Positions 18,876 to 27,438 of a stretch of 64,000 bases of DNA are shown in pieces (the first letter of the stretch is position 1; every line of letters starts with the position of its first letter). The position numbers and the translations under genes are program-made. The stretch covers positions 1 through 64,000 of the forward strand of contig CAJVXP010000006.1 in assembly GCA_913009685.1 (NCBI GenBank), in the 5' to 3' direction. The notes beneath the pieces are model-generated. The model was given only the letters and a program-made list of their open reading frames with translations, was not told the origin of the DNA and ran no database searches. This DNA comes from an uncultured Bacteroidota bacterium. Its GTDB lineage: Bacteria; Bacteroidota; Bacteroidia; Bacteroidales; F082.

Positions 18876-20066
18876 ATGTTAGAAATGGAAAATAGAGAAT
18901 TGGTGCAAATGATGGAAAACCGGGAAACACCGGTATATTTTTATGATATGGCGTTGCTCGCTGATACGCTGGACAAAGCAATTGCCAGCGCCGGCCAATA
19001 TGGATACCGGCTTCATTATGCTATGAAGGCCAACCACAACGGAAAAATATTGCAAACCATGAGTAGTCGTGGTGTGGGTGCCGATTGTGTGAGTGGAAAT
19101 GAGGTGAAAGCAGCGCTGGAAAATGGTTTCCTGCCTGGTGATATTGTCTTTGCCGGCGTGGGAAAAACCGACCGTGAGATAAAGTTTGCACTTGAAACCG
19201 GCATTTTTGCTTTTAATTGTGAGTCGTTACAGGAGGTTGAAATAATAAATCAGATGGCAGAAGAAATGGGTGTAAGGGCAGGAATCTTTTTACGACTTAA
19301 TCCTGATATAGATGCGTATACACACGATAAGATTACAACGGGCAGAGCAGAAAACAAGTTTGGTTTGCCCATGGGGCAAATGCAAAGTTTTTTGCATCGC
19401 CGGAAGGATTTCAATAATATTGAGTGGCTGGGATTGCACTTCCATATCGGGTCGCAAATAACGGATATGGTGGTGTTTGAAAATCTTTGTCAGCGAATTA
19501 ATAAGATCCAGGACTTATTGGAAGACAGTGGAATACTGCTGCCGCATTTGAATGTGGGTGGAGGTTTGGGAATTGATTATGAAAATTTGGAAACCGGCAG
19601 GATAACTGATTTTGAATCGTATTTTGAAACTTTTCATCGCAACCTTAAGCTCAGAGCAGGACAGCAGTTACATTTTGAACCCGGTCGCTCGCTGGTGGCA
19701 CAGTCGGGAATATTGTTGTCGCGGGTGCTGTTTACCAAAGCTGGACTGGAAAAGCAGTTTGTCATCATCGATGCTTCCATGACGGATCTGCTGCGACCTG
19801 CGCTTTACGGAGCTGTACATAAAATCGAAAATCTGAGCCGGCAGGAGGGAAACAGTACTGTTTATGAGGTGGCCGGTCCGGTTTGCGAATCGTCGGATGT
19901 TTTTGCAAAAAATGTTGTGCTCCCACAAACCGGACGGGGAGATATCCTTGCCATCTATTCCACCGGCGCCTACGGACAGGTTATGTCGTCAACGTATAAT
20001 ATGCGAAATCCGGCAGAAACAGTTTATAGTGATGAAATTAAGGTGGCTGTAAAAAAAGCGGGTTAA
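18876..20066 (+). CDS. lysA: diaminopimelate decarboxylase
   Basis: Final step of lysine synthesis, a PLP enzyme of fold III. It has 396 residues. The probable PLP lysine is K51 in LHYAMKANHNG. Further motifs are GVGKTDREI, the HFHIGSQI motif at 187-194, the glycine-rich NVGGGLGIDY, EPGRSLVAQSG and the C-terminal GPVCESSDVF, whose Cys and Glu contribute to the dimer active site. It directly follows lysC and is probably co-transcribed. Its start could also be the ATG three codons later. The stop abuts the stop of the convergent glycosyltransferase. Confidence 0.96.
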   Translation: MLEMENRELVQMMENRETPVYFYDMALLADTLDKAIASAGQYGYRLHYAMKANHNGKILQTMSSRGVGADCVSGNEVKAALENGFLPGDIVFAGVGKTDREIKFALETGIFAFNCESLQEVEIINQMAEEMGVRAGIFLRLNPDIDAYTHDKITTGRAENKFGLPMGQMQSFLHRRKDFNNIEWLGLHFHIGSQITDMVVFENLCQRINKIQDLLEDSGILLPHLNVGGGLGIDYENLETGRITDFESYFETFHRNLKLRAGQQLHFEPGRSLVAQSGILLSRVLFTKAGLEKQFVIIDASMTDLLRPALYGAVHKIENLSRQEGNSTVYEVAGPVCESSDVFAKNVVLPQTGRGDILAIYSTGAYGQVMSSTYNMRNPAETVYSDEIKVAVKKAG

Positions 20067-20972
20067 TTATATTGTGGGCCTGGCAAGGGTGTAATTTCTG
20101 TACTCAAACATCCGGTAGCCAAACCTTTTTTCAACAAAGAACAGCAGTTTATCTTTCAGTTTCATTTTCGAACGGCCGGGATCGTAATTGAATTCCCAAT
20201 CCTTCCTGGCGATAACCTCTGCCATGTATTTCGGATGTTCGCCTGTGAAAAGCTCCAGCTTGTCCACCTCGTTGAAATCGAACGGTTTATCGGGGACATG
20301 TTTTTCTATCCACTGATTGTTGTGCCAGAACCGGAAGAAAAAGTGCATTTTGTTGGCAAGCATGTCCGGATGCCTTGCATAAGAGTAATGAAATACAGTG
20401 ATATCGGTCTTCAAAACGTCGAGTTTTACACCTTTCTCACCTGAAAGATAATTTTCGTGCGAAGTGTATTTTCTAAATCCCTGGGAATCGCGGTAAGCAT
20501 AAACCCCGGGGACATTTTTAAAGGCTCTGATTTCGTAACGGTGTGTTCTTCGCGTATTGCGGATGTGCTGATAATCACCCCAGAAATGCAAAAAAGGCAT
20601 CAAAAGGCCATCCACATCCTCACGCTGATCAGCTTGTTGAATGTATTCGCGAAGGCGGGCCGGAGCTGATTCGTGCAGCACTTCGTCCACCTGCAAATGA
20701 ATAGCCCAATCGCCGGAAATCTCCGCCAGGCCGAGATTCGACTGTTGTGCAAAGACTTTTCCTCCTGTCCTCATATTTTGGTCCCACACGGAATCAATAA
20801 TGCGGATCTTTTCTTCTTTGAGGGCTTCTATGGCTTCCCGCGTTCCATCGTCCGAATCACCAACGACTACCACCAGCTCATCAACGGCAGGCAGTAGCGA
20901 CAAAATGGAAGGAATGAACGGATACCCCAGCTTAATTCCGTTCCTGACGTAAGTAAAGCCACTTATTTTCAT
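20067..20972 (-). CDS. family 2-like glycosyltransferase
   Basis: Predicted GT-A fold glycosyltransferase of 301 residues. The N-terminus has MKISGFTYVRNGIKLGYPF and the nucleotide-binding strand VDELVVVVGDSDDGTREAI. A DxD-like motif, LQVDEVLH, lies at about 93-100 after GDWAIH. No membrane segments are seen, so it probably works at the cytoplasmic face on a cell-surface glycan. The acceptor is unknown. It is a lone gene between lysA and a TonB receptor, with its own -7 box. Confidence 0.75.
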   Translation of the reverse strand: MKISGFTYVRNGIKLGYPFIPSILSLLPAVDELVVVVGDSDDGTREAIEALKEEKIRIIDSVWDQNMRTGGKVFAQQSNLGLAEISGDWAIHLQVDEVLHESAPARLREYIQQADQREDVDGLLMPFLHFWGDYQHIRNTRRTHRYEIRAFKNVPGVYAYRDSQGFRKYTSHENYLSGEKGVKLDVLKTDITVFHYSYARHPDMLANKMHFFFRFWHNNQWIEKHVPDKPFDFNEVDKLELFTGEHPKYMAEVIARKDWEFNYDPGRSKMKLKDKLLFFVEKRFGYRMFEYRNYTLARPTI

Positions 20973-21005
20973 TTATCTCTATTTGTTTCTGTAAAATGAT
21001 TTTTG

Positions 21006-21013
21006 CAAAAATA
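21006..21013 (-). promoter_or_regulatory. promoter -7 box for the glycosyltransferase
   Basis: TATTTTTG on the minus strand, 33 bases before the start codon. It forms a divergent pair with the box at 21124. Confidence 0.5.
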
Positions 21014-21123
21014 GGAAAATGGTTGTTGTAAACGGGATGTTTTCCGCTTGATATTCCTGCTGATAGTAACTTTTCTGTTTTTGCCCTTTTAACGTAGTAC
21101 AACATCTTTTCTTCGGTTTTGAT

Positions 21124-21131
21124 TATCTTTG
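21124..21131 (+). promoter_or_regulatory. promoter -7 box for the TonB receptor operon
   Basis: TATCTTTG fits TAnnTTTG. The TTG start codon of the receptor lies 52 bases downstream. Confidence 0.55.
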
Positions 21132-21183
21132 CCTGAAGAGATGGTAATTCTCTTGTTGTGAAATCATAAATAAGGCAACTCTT

Positions 21184-23523
21184 TTGAAAACACGAAATCT
21201 TGGTTTTCTAATTTTGTTTCTTTTGAGCCTGGCAGGAAATATACAGGCACAAAGAGCTGATTCCTTTACGATTAGCGGACAGATAAAGGACGTGAGCACC
21301 GGTGAGCTGCTACCCGGAGCCACCATTTATGTTAAGAAGTTGAAAACTGGTAGTATTTCAAACAGTTACGGATTTTATTCGCTGACGCTGCCCGGGGGAA
21401 ATTATCAAATCGTTTACTCCTTTGTGGGCTACCAGAGCCGCTCTTTGGTGTTGAGCCTTACACACGATACGTTGATTAACATTGAAATGGCCGCCGTTTC
21501 CAGCCTCCTTCAGGAGGTGGAAATCAAATCGGCATCAGCACACGAGAATATTCGCTCGGCGCAAATGTCGGTTACTAAAATGAGCATGAGAAATATTGAG
21601 GAGATTCCTTCTTTTATGGGAGAGGTAGATTTGGTGAAGGCGCTGCAACTGCTGCCAGGGGTGAAGTTTGTGGCCGAAGGCTCCTCGGGCATGAGTGTCC
21701 GCGGCGGCGGTCCCGACCAAAACCTGATATTGCTTGATGGGGCTACTGTGTATAATGCCGGGCACCTGATGGGCTTTTTCTCCGTTTTCAATCCCGATGC
21801 CGTGCAGAGTGTCAAACTTTATAAAGGTGATATGCCGGCAGCATACGGTGGCAGACTCTCCTCTTTGGTGGAGGTGAGAATGAAAGAGGGAAATAATAAA
21901 GTATTTCACGGGCAGGGCGGAATCGGCTTGATTTCCAGCCGTTTACTGTTTGAAGGGCCCATCATTAAAAACAAAGCCTCTTTTATGGTGAGTGGCCGGC
22001 GAACCTATGCCGATTTGTTTCTGAAACTCTCGCACAACAAGAAACTAAGACAAAACAGACTTTACTTTTATGACCTTAATACCAAACTGAATTTTGCTTT
22101 CAATGCAAACAACCACTTCTATCTTTCCGGTTATTTTGGTAAGGATGTTTTTAAAAATGATTTCTTTCAAATGGATTGGGGTAATGCAACCGGCACATTT
22201 CGCTGGAACCATATTTATAATGAGAAACTTTTTTCCAACATCTCTTTTGTTGGTAGCCGCTTTAATTACAATCTGGGCCTCGCCGAAGATAATCCACGTG
22301 CGTTTTTGTGGCAGTCCGCTTTGACCGATTTCATGGTGAAGGACAATTTCGACTGGTTTATCAATCCGCAAAATAAACTGAACTTCGGGTTTTCGGTTAT
22401 CTATCATGATTTCTTTCCCGGAAAGGTAGCCGGCACGGGAACGGAGGCAGTAATTGCTGAATATCACCTCCCCGATAATTATGCTTTGGAGAGTGCGATT
22501 TATATCAGTAACGAACAAAAAATCGGGAAGTTTACACTGAAATACGGATTGCGTCTCTCTGTTTTTAATAATCTGGGGCCAGCCACCATCTTTCATTACG
22601 ACAAAGGATTTGTGGTAACCGATTCCACGGTTTACTCTTCTAAAAAAATTTTTAATACCTACCTGGGAATAGAACCCCGTGTGGGGATTGTCTTTCGTCT
22701 AAACGAAAGTTCTTCATTAAAAGTCAGTTATGCGCGTAATTTTCAGTATGTGCAGCAGGCGCAGAATTCTACTGCCGGCAATCCCATGGACATTTGGTTT
22801 CCGGCCAATCCCAACATCAAGCCTCAGATTGGCGATCAGGTGGCTGCCGGTTATTATAAAGATTTCAAAGAAGGAATGTTCTTCTTTTCGGTGGAGTCTT
22901 ATTATAAATGGATACATAATGCCATCGACTTTAAGGATCATGCCGAATTATTGCTGAACAAATATCTCGATGGGCAGCTGCGGATAGGCAGAGGTTATAG
23001 CTATGGAGTTGAATTTCTGTTGAAGAAAAATTCGGGAAAACTCACTGGTTGGGCCAGCTACACCTACTCGCGAAGCATGCGTGTGATTCCGGAAATCAAC
23101 AAAGGAGAGGCCTATCCTTCACCTTATGACCGCCCAAATGATTTCTCGCTGACTTTGAGTTACAAGATAAACACGGCACTCCGGGTGGGCATGAGCTGGA
23201 TTTACCTCACCGGACAACCGGTAACCTTTCCTGTGAGCCGGTTTCAGTACAGTAACACCATCGTCCCTGTTTATTCGGGCAGAAATACTTACCGTTTGGC
23301 CGATTATCACCGGCTGGATTTGTCGCTTATCTGGGATATGCATTCCAAAAACCCGAAAAAATGTCATCATCAGCTCAACTTTTCCATTTACAATGTGTAT
23401 AACCGAAAAAATCCGTGGGTTATAAATTTCAGAAACGATCCGGAGGTTCCCAATTCTACCTATGCCGAAATGACCTATTTGTTTGGAATTGTCCCCACAG
23501 TAACCTATAATTTTAAGTTCTGA
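21184..23523 (+). CDS. TonB-dependent receptor with carboxypeptidase-like N-terminal domain
   Basis: Outer-membrane receptor of 779 residues for energised uptake of an unknown ligand. It has a signal peptide (1-22, LILFLLSLAGNIQAQ), a CarboxypepD_reg-like domain (about 28-110, ISGQIKDVSTGELLPGATIYV), a plug domain (VDLVKALQLLPGVKFVAEGSSGMSVRGGGPDQNLILLDGATVYN) and a 22-strand-type barrel ending in the aromatic VPTVTYNFKF. The start is TTG; no better in-frame ATG precedes the signal peptide. It is followed after one base by a DUF4249 lipoprotein, the usual pairing for this receptor subtype. This is not a SusC/SusD polysaccharide locus, since no SusD gene is present. Confidence 0.9.
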   Translation: MKTRNLGFLILFLLSLAGNIQAQRADSFTISGQIKDVSTGELLPGATIYVKKLKTGSISNSYGFYSLTLPGGNYQIVYSFVGYQSRSLVLSLTHDTLINIEMAAVSSLLQEVEIKSASAHENIRSAQMSVTKMSMRNIEEIPSFMGEVDLVKALQLLPGVKFVAEGSSGMSVRGGGPDQNLILLDGATVYNAGHLMGFFSVFNPDAVQSVKLYKGDMPAAYGGRLSSLVEVRMKEGNNKVFHGQGGIGLISSRLLFEGPIIKNKASFMVSGRRTYADLFLKLSHNKKLRQNRLYFYDLNTKLNFAFNANNHFYLSGYFGKDVFKNDFFQMDWGNATGTFRWNHIYNEKLFSNISFVGSRFNYNLGLAEDNPRAFLWQSALTDFMVKDNFDWFINPQNKLNFGFSVIYHDFFPGKVAGTGTEAVIAEYHLPDNYALESAIYISNEQKIGKFTLKYGLRLSVFNNLGPATIFHYDKGFVVTDSTVYSSKKIFNTYLGIEPRVGIVFRLNESSSLKVSYARNFQYVQQAQNSTAGNPMDIWFPANPNIKPQIGDQVAAGYYKDFKEGMFFFSVESYYKWIHNAIDFKDHAELLLNKYLDGQLRIGRGYSYGVEFLLKKNSGKLTGWASYTYSRSMRVIPEINKGEAYPSPYDRPNDFSLTLSYKINTALRVGMSWIYLTGQPVTFPVSRFQYSNTIVPVYSGRNTYRLADYHRLDLSLIWDMHSKNPKKCHHQLNFSIYNVYNRKNPWVINFRNDPEVPNSTYAEMTYLFGIVPTVTYNFKF

Positions 23524-23524
23524 C

Positions 23525-24397
23525 ATGAAAAAGTTACTCCGAAATATCGTTTTTGTCTTGCTGGCTGGCTGGTTGATGGTGTCATGTACCAAAAGGATTG
23601 ATATTTCGTTAAAGCCGGGAGATGAAACTTTGGTGGTGGAAGGCTATTTGTTTGGAGGTGACTCTGTTTCCTGGGTACGCCTGACGAAAACCAGCGGATA
23701 TTTTTCTGATGAGCCACCACCCGTGGTGAGCGGGGCAGAGGTGATGGTGAGCCACAAAGAACAACATTTCCGGTTAGAAGAGTCTGCCCGTGAACCCGGC
23801 ACCTACTTTTTGAATGATACGGCTTTTCATTTGACGGTGGCCGATACTTTCAAGCTGGATATTCAGTTGAAAAACCCCGTTGGAAATCATACGCATTTTG
23901 AGAGTAGTACTGTGGTGCCTCCACTGCATATTCATGTTGATTCGCTGGAAATTGAGTATGCGCCGGATATTGAAAGATGGATGATTCATTTTTACGGACA
24001 GGATAGTCCCGATAAAGATTATTATCTGTTCAACAGCAGGGTGAATGGGAGAATTGTTACGGACAGTATTCTGAAAAAGGCGGTCAGGGAAGATAAGTTT
24101 TTCAATGGGCGATATATTTCCGGTGCTCTGGTGCAGGTGTTTAACAAAGATGTGCTGGAAATTGGCGATAATTACACGCTGATGGTTTCCAATATTACAA
24201 AGGAGTATTACGATTATATGGTCGCCTTGCAGGATGAAGTCGGTGAGAAAAATCCACTGTTCAGTGGTCCGCCGGCCAACGTGGGCTCCAACATTAGTAA
24301 TGGTGCACAGGGCTTCTTTACCTCTTTTCTAACTACTTCTTATACCGTGAAGATACAGGAGAAAGTAAATGCACAAAAGGTTCGGGATATTAGATAG
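23525..24397 (+). CDS. DUF4249 family lipoprotein
   Basis: Predicted lipoprotein of 290 residues. The signal peptide ends in the lipobox LMVSC, so Cys21 would be lipidated. The body is beta-rich with the family pattern (LVVEGYLFGGDSVSWVRLTKTSGYF, then VSGAEVMVSHKEQHFRL, and a C-terminal GPPANVGSNISNGAQGFFTSF). Proteins of this family accompany TonB receptors like the preceding gene and are assumed to be surface accessory proteins. The ligand is unknown. It ends the operon; no terminator is obvious after it. Confidence 0.85.
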   Translation: MKKLLRNIVFVLLAGWLMVSCTKRIDISLKPGDETLVVEGYLFGGDSVSWVRLTKTSGYFSDEPPPVVSGAEVMVSHKEQHFRLEESAREPGTYFLNDTAFHLTVADTFKLDIQLKNPVGNHTHFESSTVVPPLHIHVDSLEIEYAPDIERWMIHFYGQDSPDKDYYLFNSRVNGRIVTDSILKKAVREDKFFNGRYISGALVQVFNKDVLEIGDNYTLMVSNITKEYYDYMVALQDEVGEKNPLFSGPPANVGSNISNGAQGFFTSFLTTSYTVKIQEKVNAQKVRDIR

Positions 24398-24503
24398 CCA
24401 ATGAGAAAATATCAAAATGAAATATCCAGTGCAAAGTCGTAAATAATTGTAAAGTGCAAAGCGGTTTTGGAATTTTCACTTCTCCGTAGTGGCCTTACAG
24501 GCG

Positions 24504-24560
24504 TGACAAAACCAAACAACGAATTATCAGATATTTACAAAATTATAACAGATGAGAACC
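24504..24560. repeat. dispersed intergenic repeat, copy 1
   Basis: The stretch from TGACAAAACCAA through ATCAGATATTTA to ATTATAACAGATGAGAACC matches 60494-60576, apart from a 25-bp insertion in the latter. In both copies the CAAAAC closes an inverted pair with an upstream GTTTTG, so the repeat includes a hairpin. Neither copy is coding. Confidence 0.6.
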
Positions 24561-24594
24561 ATTTTGTATTAATGCCAGTTGATATTTTTATTTA

Positions 24595-24625
24595 TTGACT
24601 TTTGAACTAATGTTCATTATCTTTG
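24595..24625 (+). promoter_or_regulatory. promoter of the small Zn-ribbon gene
   Basis: A TTG -33 element (24595-24597) and a TATCTTTG -7 box (24618-24625) are 20 bases apart, close to ideal for the primary Bacteroidota sigma factor. Confidence 0.75.
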
Positions 24626-24650
24626 CAATGAATTTTAAAAATTAAAAACG

Positions 24651-24869
24651 ATGAGTATTTCTGGAAATGACAATATGCCCGGTCTGGGATTGGGTTACGG
24701 CGGTGGCCACGGAAGAAATAAAGGCGGTGCTTTTGGTGTTGGCGGGTACTGTGTCTGCGCCAAATGCGGTGCAAAAGTTCTCCACAAACAGGGGGTGAAA
24801 TGCACCACGCTAAAATGTCCGAAATGCGGCCACACTATGATCAGAGAAGAACTGTTGAAAAAATCATGA
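24651..24869 (+). CDS. small glycine-rich zinc-ribbon protein
   Basis: A 72-residue protein with a glycine-rich N-terminal half (MPGLGLGYGGGHGRNKGG) and a C-terminal metal-binding knuckle pair: C34, C36 and C39 in CVCAKCG, H45, C51, then C56 and C59 in CPKCG. The pattern CxxCGxxxxHxxG...CPxCGxxM resembles small zinc ribbons found near nitrogenase-cofactor-like and ferredoxin genes of anaerobes. I cannot name the family. It has a good promoter of its own, and its stop overlaps the ATG of a broken small frame. A role in metal or redox handling is only inference. Confidence 0.7.
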   Translation: MSISGNDNMPGLGLGYGGGHGRNKGGAFGVGGYCVCAKCGAKVLHKQGVKCTTLKCPKCGHTMIREELLKKS

Positions 24870-24969
24870 ATCAAGAAAAAGAACAGTATTTTTCCTGTTG
24901 AAAGCCAAATGCCCGGTTATTGCCGGCGATTTGGGAGTGAAGGAGGGCGATATTGTATTAAAGGGATAA
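24866..24969 (+). pseudogene. small frameshifted reading frame after the Zn-ribbon gene
   Basis: An ATG overlapping the previous stop (ATGA) starts MNQEKEQYF and then meets TGA. In a frame shifted by one at the T5 run 24889-24893, coding-like sequence continues as LLKAKCPVIAGDLGVKEGDIV and ends at TAA 24967-24969. One extra T would give an intact protein of about 34 residues. It could be a decayed gene or a homopolymer sequencing error. No family is recognised. Confidence 0.4.
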
Positions 24970-24976
24970 ATTTGTA

Positions 24977-25027
24977 AAACTTTAGGCACTTTAATTATTT
25001 TAGCCACTTCAAACTTTAGGCACTTAT
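24977..25027. repeat. three tandem 17-bp repeats upstream of a radical SAM gene
   Basis: The units are AAACTTTAGGCACTTTA (24977-24993), ATTATTTTAGCCACTTC (24994-25010) and AAACTTTAGGCACTTAT (25011-25027). The outer two are nearly identical and the middle one is diverged. The last unit ends 5 bases before the next start codon, in the promoter or operator position. Confidence 0.65.
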
Positions 25028-25032
25028 ATATT

Positions 25033-25965
25033 ATGTACAAATATCTTTTTGGTCCGGTACCTTCGCGTCGTCTTGGCATGTCGCTGGGCGTTGACTTGGT
25101 TCCACACAAAGTGTGTTCTCTTAACTGTGTTTATTGTGAATGCGGCCGGACCACGAATCTGACACTCGAAAGAAAAGAATATATTCCTTATGACGAGGTA
25201 GTGAAAGAAATTGCGCATTATCTTGAGCACAACCCTGCTCCTGATTACATCACTTTTTCAGGTTCTGGTGAGCCTACGCTGAATGTGCGTATCGGTGATG
25301 TGTTGCACTTTATCAAAACAAAAAGCAAAACTCCCGTGGCTGTGCTTACAAACGGCAGTCTGTTTTATGATAAATCGGTGCGTGCCGGGTTGTTAGAGTC
25401 CGATGTGGTGCTGCCTTCACTGGATGCGGCGGAAGATTCGGCTTTTCGCAAAATTAATCGGCCTTTTTATAAACTGGATATACCGGAATACATTCGGGGA
25501 TTAATCGATTTCAGAAAAGAGTACAAGGGGCAGATTTGGTTAGAAGTGCTGATTATTCCCGGGCTGAACGACACCAAAGAGAATTTGCAGGCGCTGAAAG
25601 AGGCTTTCCTGCAAATACAACCCGAAGAAATACAGCTGAATACGCTGGATCGTCCGGGTGCTGTGGAAAATATCCGTGCAGCCACACGCAAAGAGTTGCA
25701 GGAAATAGTCGGTTTTTGGGATTTGCCACAGGTGAAAATCATCGCTGCCGCTCCCGACCGGAAAAAAATTGTCTCTTACCGCGATGACATGGAATCGGCC
25801 ATTCTGGAAACCATCAGGCGTCGTCCCTGTACGCTTGAAGATATGCATGAAATTCTCGGACTGCATATCAACGAAATCAACAAGTATCTTGATGTGCTCG
25901 AAGACGAACAAAAAATTATTTCGGTACGTGAAAACCGCGGACTGTTTTACAGAGATGTTCTGTAG
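25033..25965 (+). CDS. radical SAM protein (COG0731-like Fe-S oxidoreductase)
   Basis: Radical S-adenosylmethionine enzyme of 310 residues. The cluster motif CxxxCxxC is C28, C32 and C35 in VCSLNCVYC, with another Cys at 37. It begins YLFGPVPSRRLGMSLGVDL, the hallmark of the COG0731 group related to wyosine-type enzymes, and has FSGSGEPTLN as the SAM-binding GGEP-like motif. The last 70 residues look like a small winged-helix domain (ILETIRRRPCTLEDMHEILGLHINEINKYLDVLEDEQKI). The substrate is unknown. It is convergent with the molybdenum cofactor operon, which may be coincidence. Confidence 0.85.
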   Translation: MYKYLFGPVPSRRLGMSLGVDLVPHKVCSLNCVYCECGRTTNLTLERKEYIPYDEVVKEIAHYLEHNPAPDYITFSGSGEPTLNVRIGDVLHFIKTKSKTPVAVLTNGSLFYDKSVRAGLLESDVVLPSLDAAEDSAFRKINRPFYKLDIPEYIRGLIDFRKEYKGQIWLEVLIIPGLNDTKENLQALKEAFLQIQPEEIQLNTLDRPGAVENIRAATRKELQEIVGFWDLPQVKIIAAAPDRKKIVSYRDDMESAILETIRRRPCTLEDMHEILGLHINEINKYLDVLEDEQKIISVRENRGLFYRDVL

Positions 25966-26008
25966 ATGGTACCCTAAACTGTTTATCCTTATGCCACTTC
26001 CTGTGTTT

Positions 26009-26935
26009 TTAATGGATGTCCAATCCGTTCATCATATAAAGGGAGTGTTCCAGCGTGGGTAAAATTTCAGTAAGATATTCGTTTACTGCTTTCTGGCTTC
26101 CGGGCAGAGTGTAAATTAAGGTTTCATCAATGGTTCCTGCCACTGCCCGGCTAATGAGAGCATTGGGTTTCTTCATGCCGTATTTCACCCGGATGAGTTC
26201 CATTATGCCGGTAATTTCTTTTTGGAGCATGGGTTTTACCACATCCGGGGTGATATCCCTTTTCCCGATACCGGTTCCGCCGGTTGTGAAGACAATGTCA
26301 AAATGCTTTGCTATAGCGTCCTCCAAAGATTTCTGCAATAATATTGCTTCGTCGGGTATGATCAACTTATCAAATTCAAAATGCCGGTTACGGGACAAAA
26401 GAAATTCTCCGGTTATCTTTTCAGTCAGTGGTCCGCTTTTGTCTTCGTACACTCCGTTGCTGGCACGGTCGCTCAGGGTAATAATCTTAATTTTCAGGAT
26501 ACGGGGATGATATTTAAAAAATCTGCCTGGCTTGAGCTCTCCGCCTTTCAGTACCTTAACAAAGATACCTTCTTTGGGCATGACACAGTTTCCCACTTCA
26601 CGGAAAATGGCGCAATTGTCACCATGACATTTTTTGCCAATTTGCGTAACCATGAGTTCGATGTCGCCGGAAACAAATTTGTCGAGAGGTGCGGTTTTAT
26701 ACAATTCCATTCCGCATGTTGAAATATTTTCTGCAAACTCACCGTATTTGATTTCGCGTTTGGCTTCTGCGGAAAATTTTTCGATGCTTTCCACCCCAAG
26801 AAGGCTTACCTGCCTGTGCCACGGACCGGAATGTGCATCTCCGGGGATTCCGATATCGGTTAATTGAATACTGTCAACAGGCTTTTTTATTGTCCCCTTT
26901 TTCTCTGAAATATTTACTGAAGTTACTTCAAACAT
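26009..26935 (-). CDS. MOSC-MoaB fusion, molybdopterin adenylylation and cofactor handling
   Basis: Two-domain protein of 308 residues. Residues 1-145 form a MOSC domain (GIPGDAHSG, MVTQIGKKCHGDNCAIF with a conserved Cys at 103 or 108). Residues 147-308 form a MoaB/MogA domain (IITLSDRASNGVYEDKSGP, FTTGGTGIGKRDITPD at about 217-231, LPGSQKAV). MogA/MoaB adenylylates molybdopterin for MoeA. MOSC domains bind or carry the sulfur-bearing cofactor. It is the last gene of the operon, 17 bp after moaC. Fusion of these two domains occurs in other anaerobes. Confidence 0.92.
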   Translation of the reverse strand: MFEVTSVNISEKKGTIKKPVDSIQLTDIGIPGDAHSGPWHRQVSLLGVESIEKFSAEAKREIKYGEFAENISTCGMELYKTAPLDKFVSGDIELMVTQIGKKCHGDNCAIFREVGNCVMPKEGIFVKVLKGGELKPGRFFKYHPRILKIKIITLSDRASNGVYEDKSGPLTEKITGEFLLSRNRHFEFDKLIIPDEAILLQKSLEDAIAKHFDIVFTTGGTGIGKRDITPDVVKPMLQKEITGIMELIRVKYGMKKPNALISRAVAGTIDETLIYTLPGSQKAVNEYLTEILPTLEHSLYMMNGLDIH

Positions 26936-26952
26936 TTTTTATCTGTTTATGT

Positions 26953-27396
26953 TTATTTTTTTATTTTTTCTATCAGGTGAACATTCTCCATGTGCATGAC
27001 TTTGTCAACAGCTTTGCACATATCGTAAACCGTTAGCAGACCCACCTGTACTCCTGTCAGGGCTTCCATCTCCACCCCGGTTTGTCCGATACATTTTGCC
27101 ATACACGAAACATGAACACCATTTTCCTTTAAAGTGGCTTTTACGGCTACTTTGGTTAGCATAATCGGGTGGCAGAGTGGTATTAGTTCGCTGGTTTTCT
27201 TGGCCGCTTGTATGCCTGCAATTTCAGAAACTGTCAGCACATCTCCTTTTTTCATTTGGTTTTCACGAATCAGGGCGACTGTTTCGGTTTGTAAATGGAT
27301 AAAACCTTCGGCAACAGCCGTACGGGTCTGCTGTGGTTTCCCGGCAACATCCACCATATTGGCTTTTCCCTTTTCATCGATATGCGTTAGTTTCAT
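26953..27396 (-). CDS. moaC: cyclic pyranopterin monophosphate synthase MoaC
   Basis: Converts the MoaA product 3',8-cyclo-GTP to cyclic pyranopterin monophosphate, the second half of the first molybdopterin step. It has 147 residues. Family motifs are [61 protein letters not shown] (substrate and active-site segment) and a basic C-terminus. It lies 42 bp downstream of moaA in the same operon. Length is slightly below the usual 155-160 because of a short C-terminus, but no key motif is missing. Confidence 0.96.
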   Translation of the reverse strand: MKLTHIDEKGKANMVDVAGKPQQTRTAVAEGFIHLQTETVALIRENQMKKGDVLTVSEIAGIQAAKKTSELIPLCHPIMLTKVAVKATLKENGVHVSCMAKCIGQTGVEMEALTGVQVGLLTVYDMCKAVDKVMHMENVHLIEKIKK

Positions 27397-27438
27397 GATT
27401 TTGGATTTTTATTTTTTCTTTCTTTTATTCCTAAAACA

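Noticed and set aside
21184..24397. A SusC/SusD polysaccharide utilisation locus
   Set aside because: The receptor's partner is a DUF4249 lipoprotein rather than SusD, and no glycoside hydrolase or regulator is nearby.
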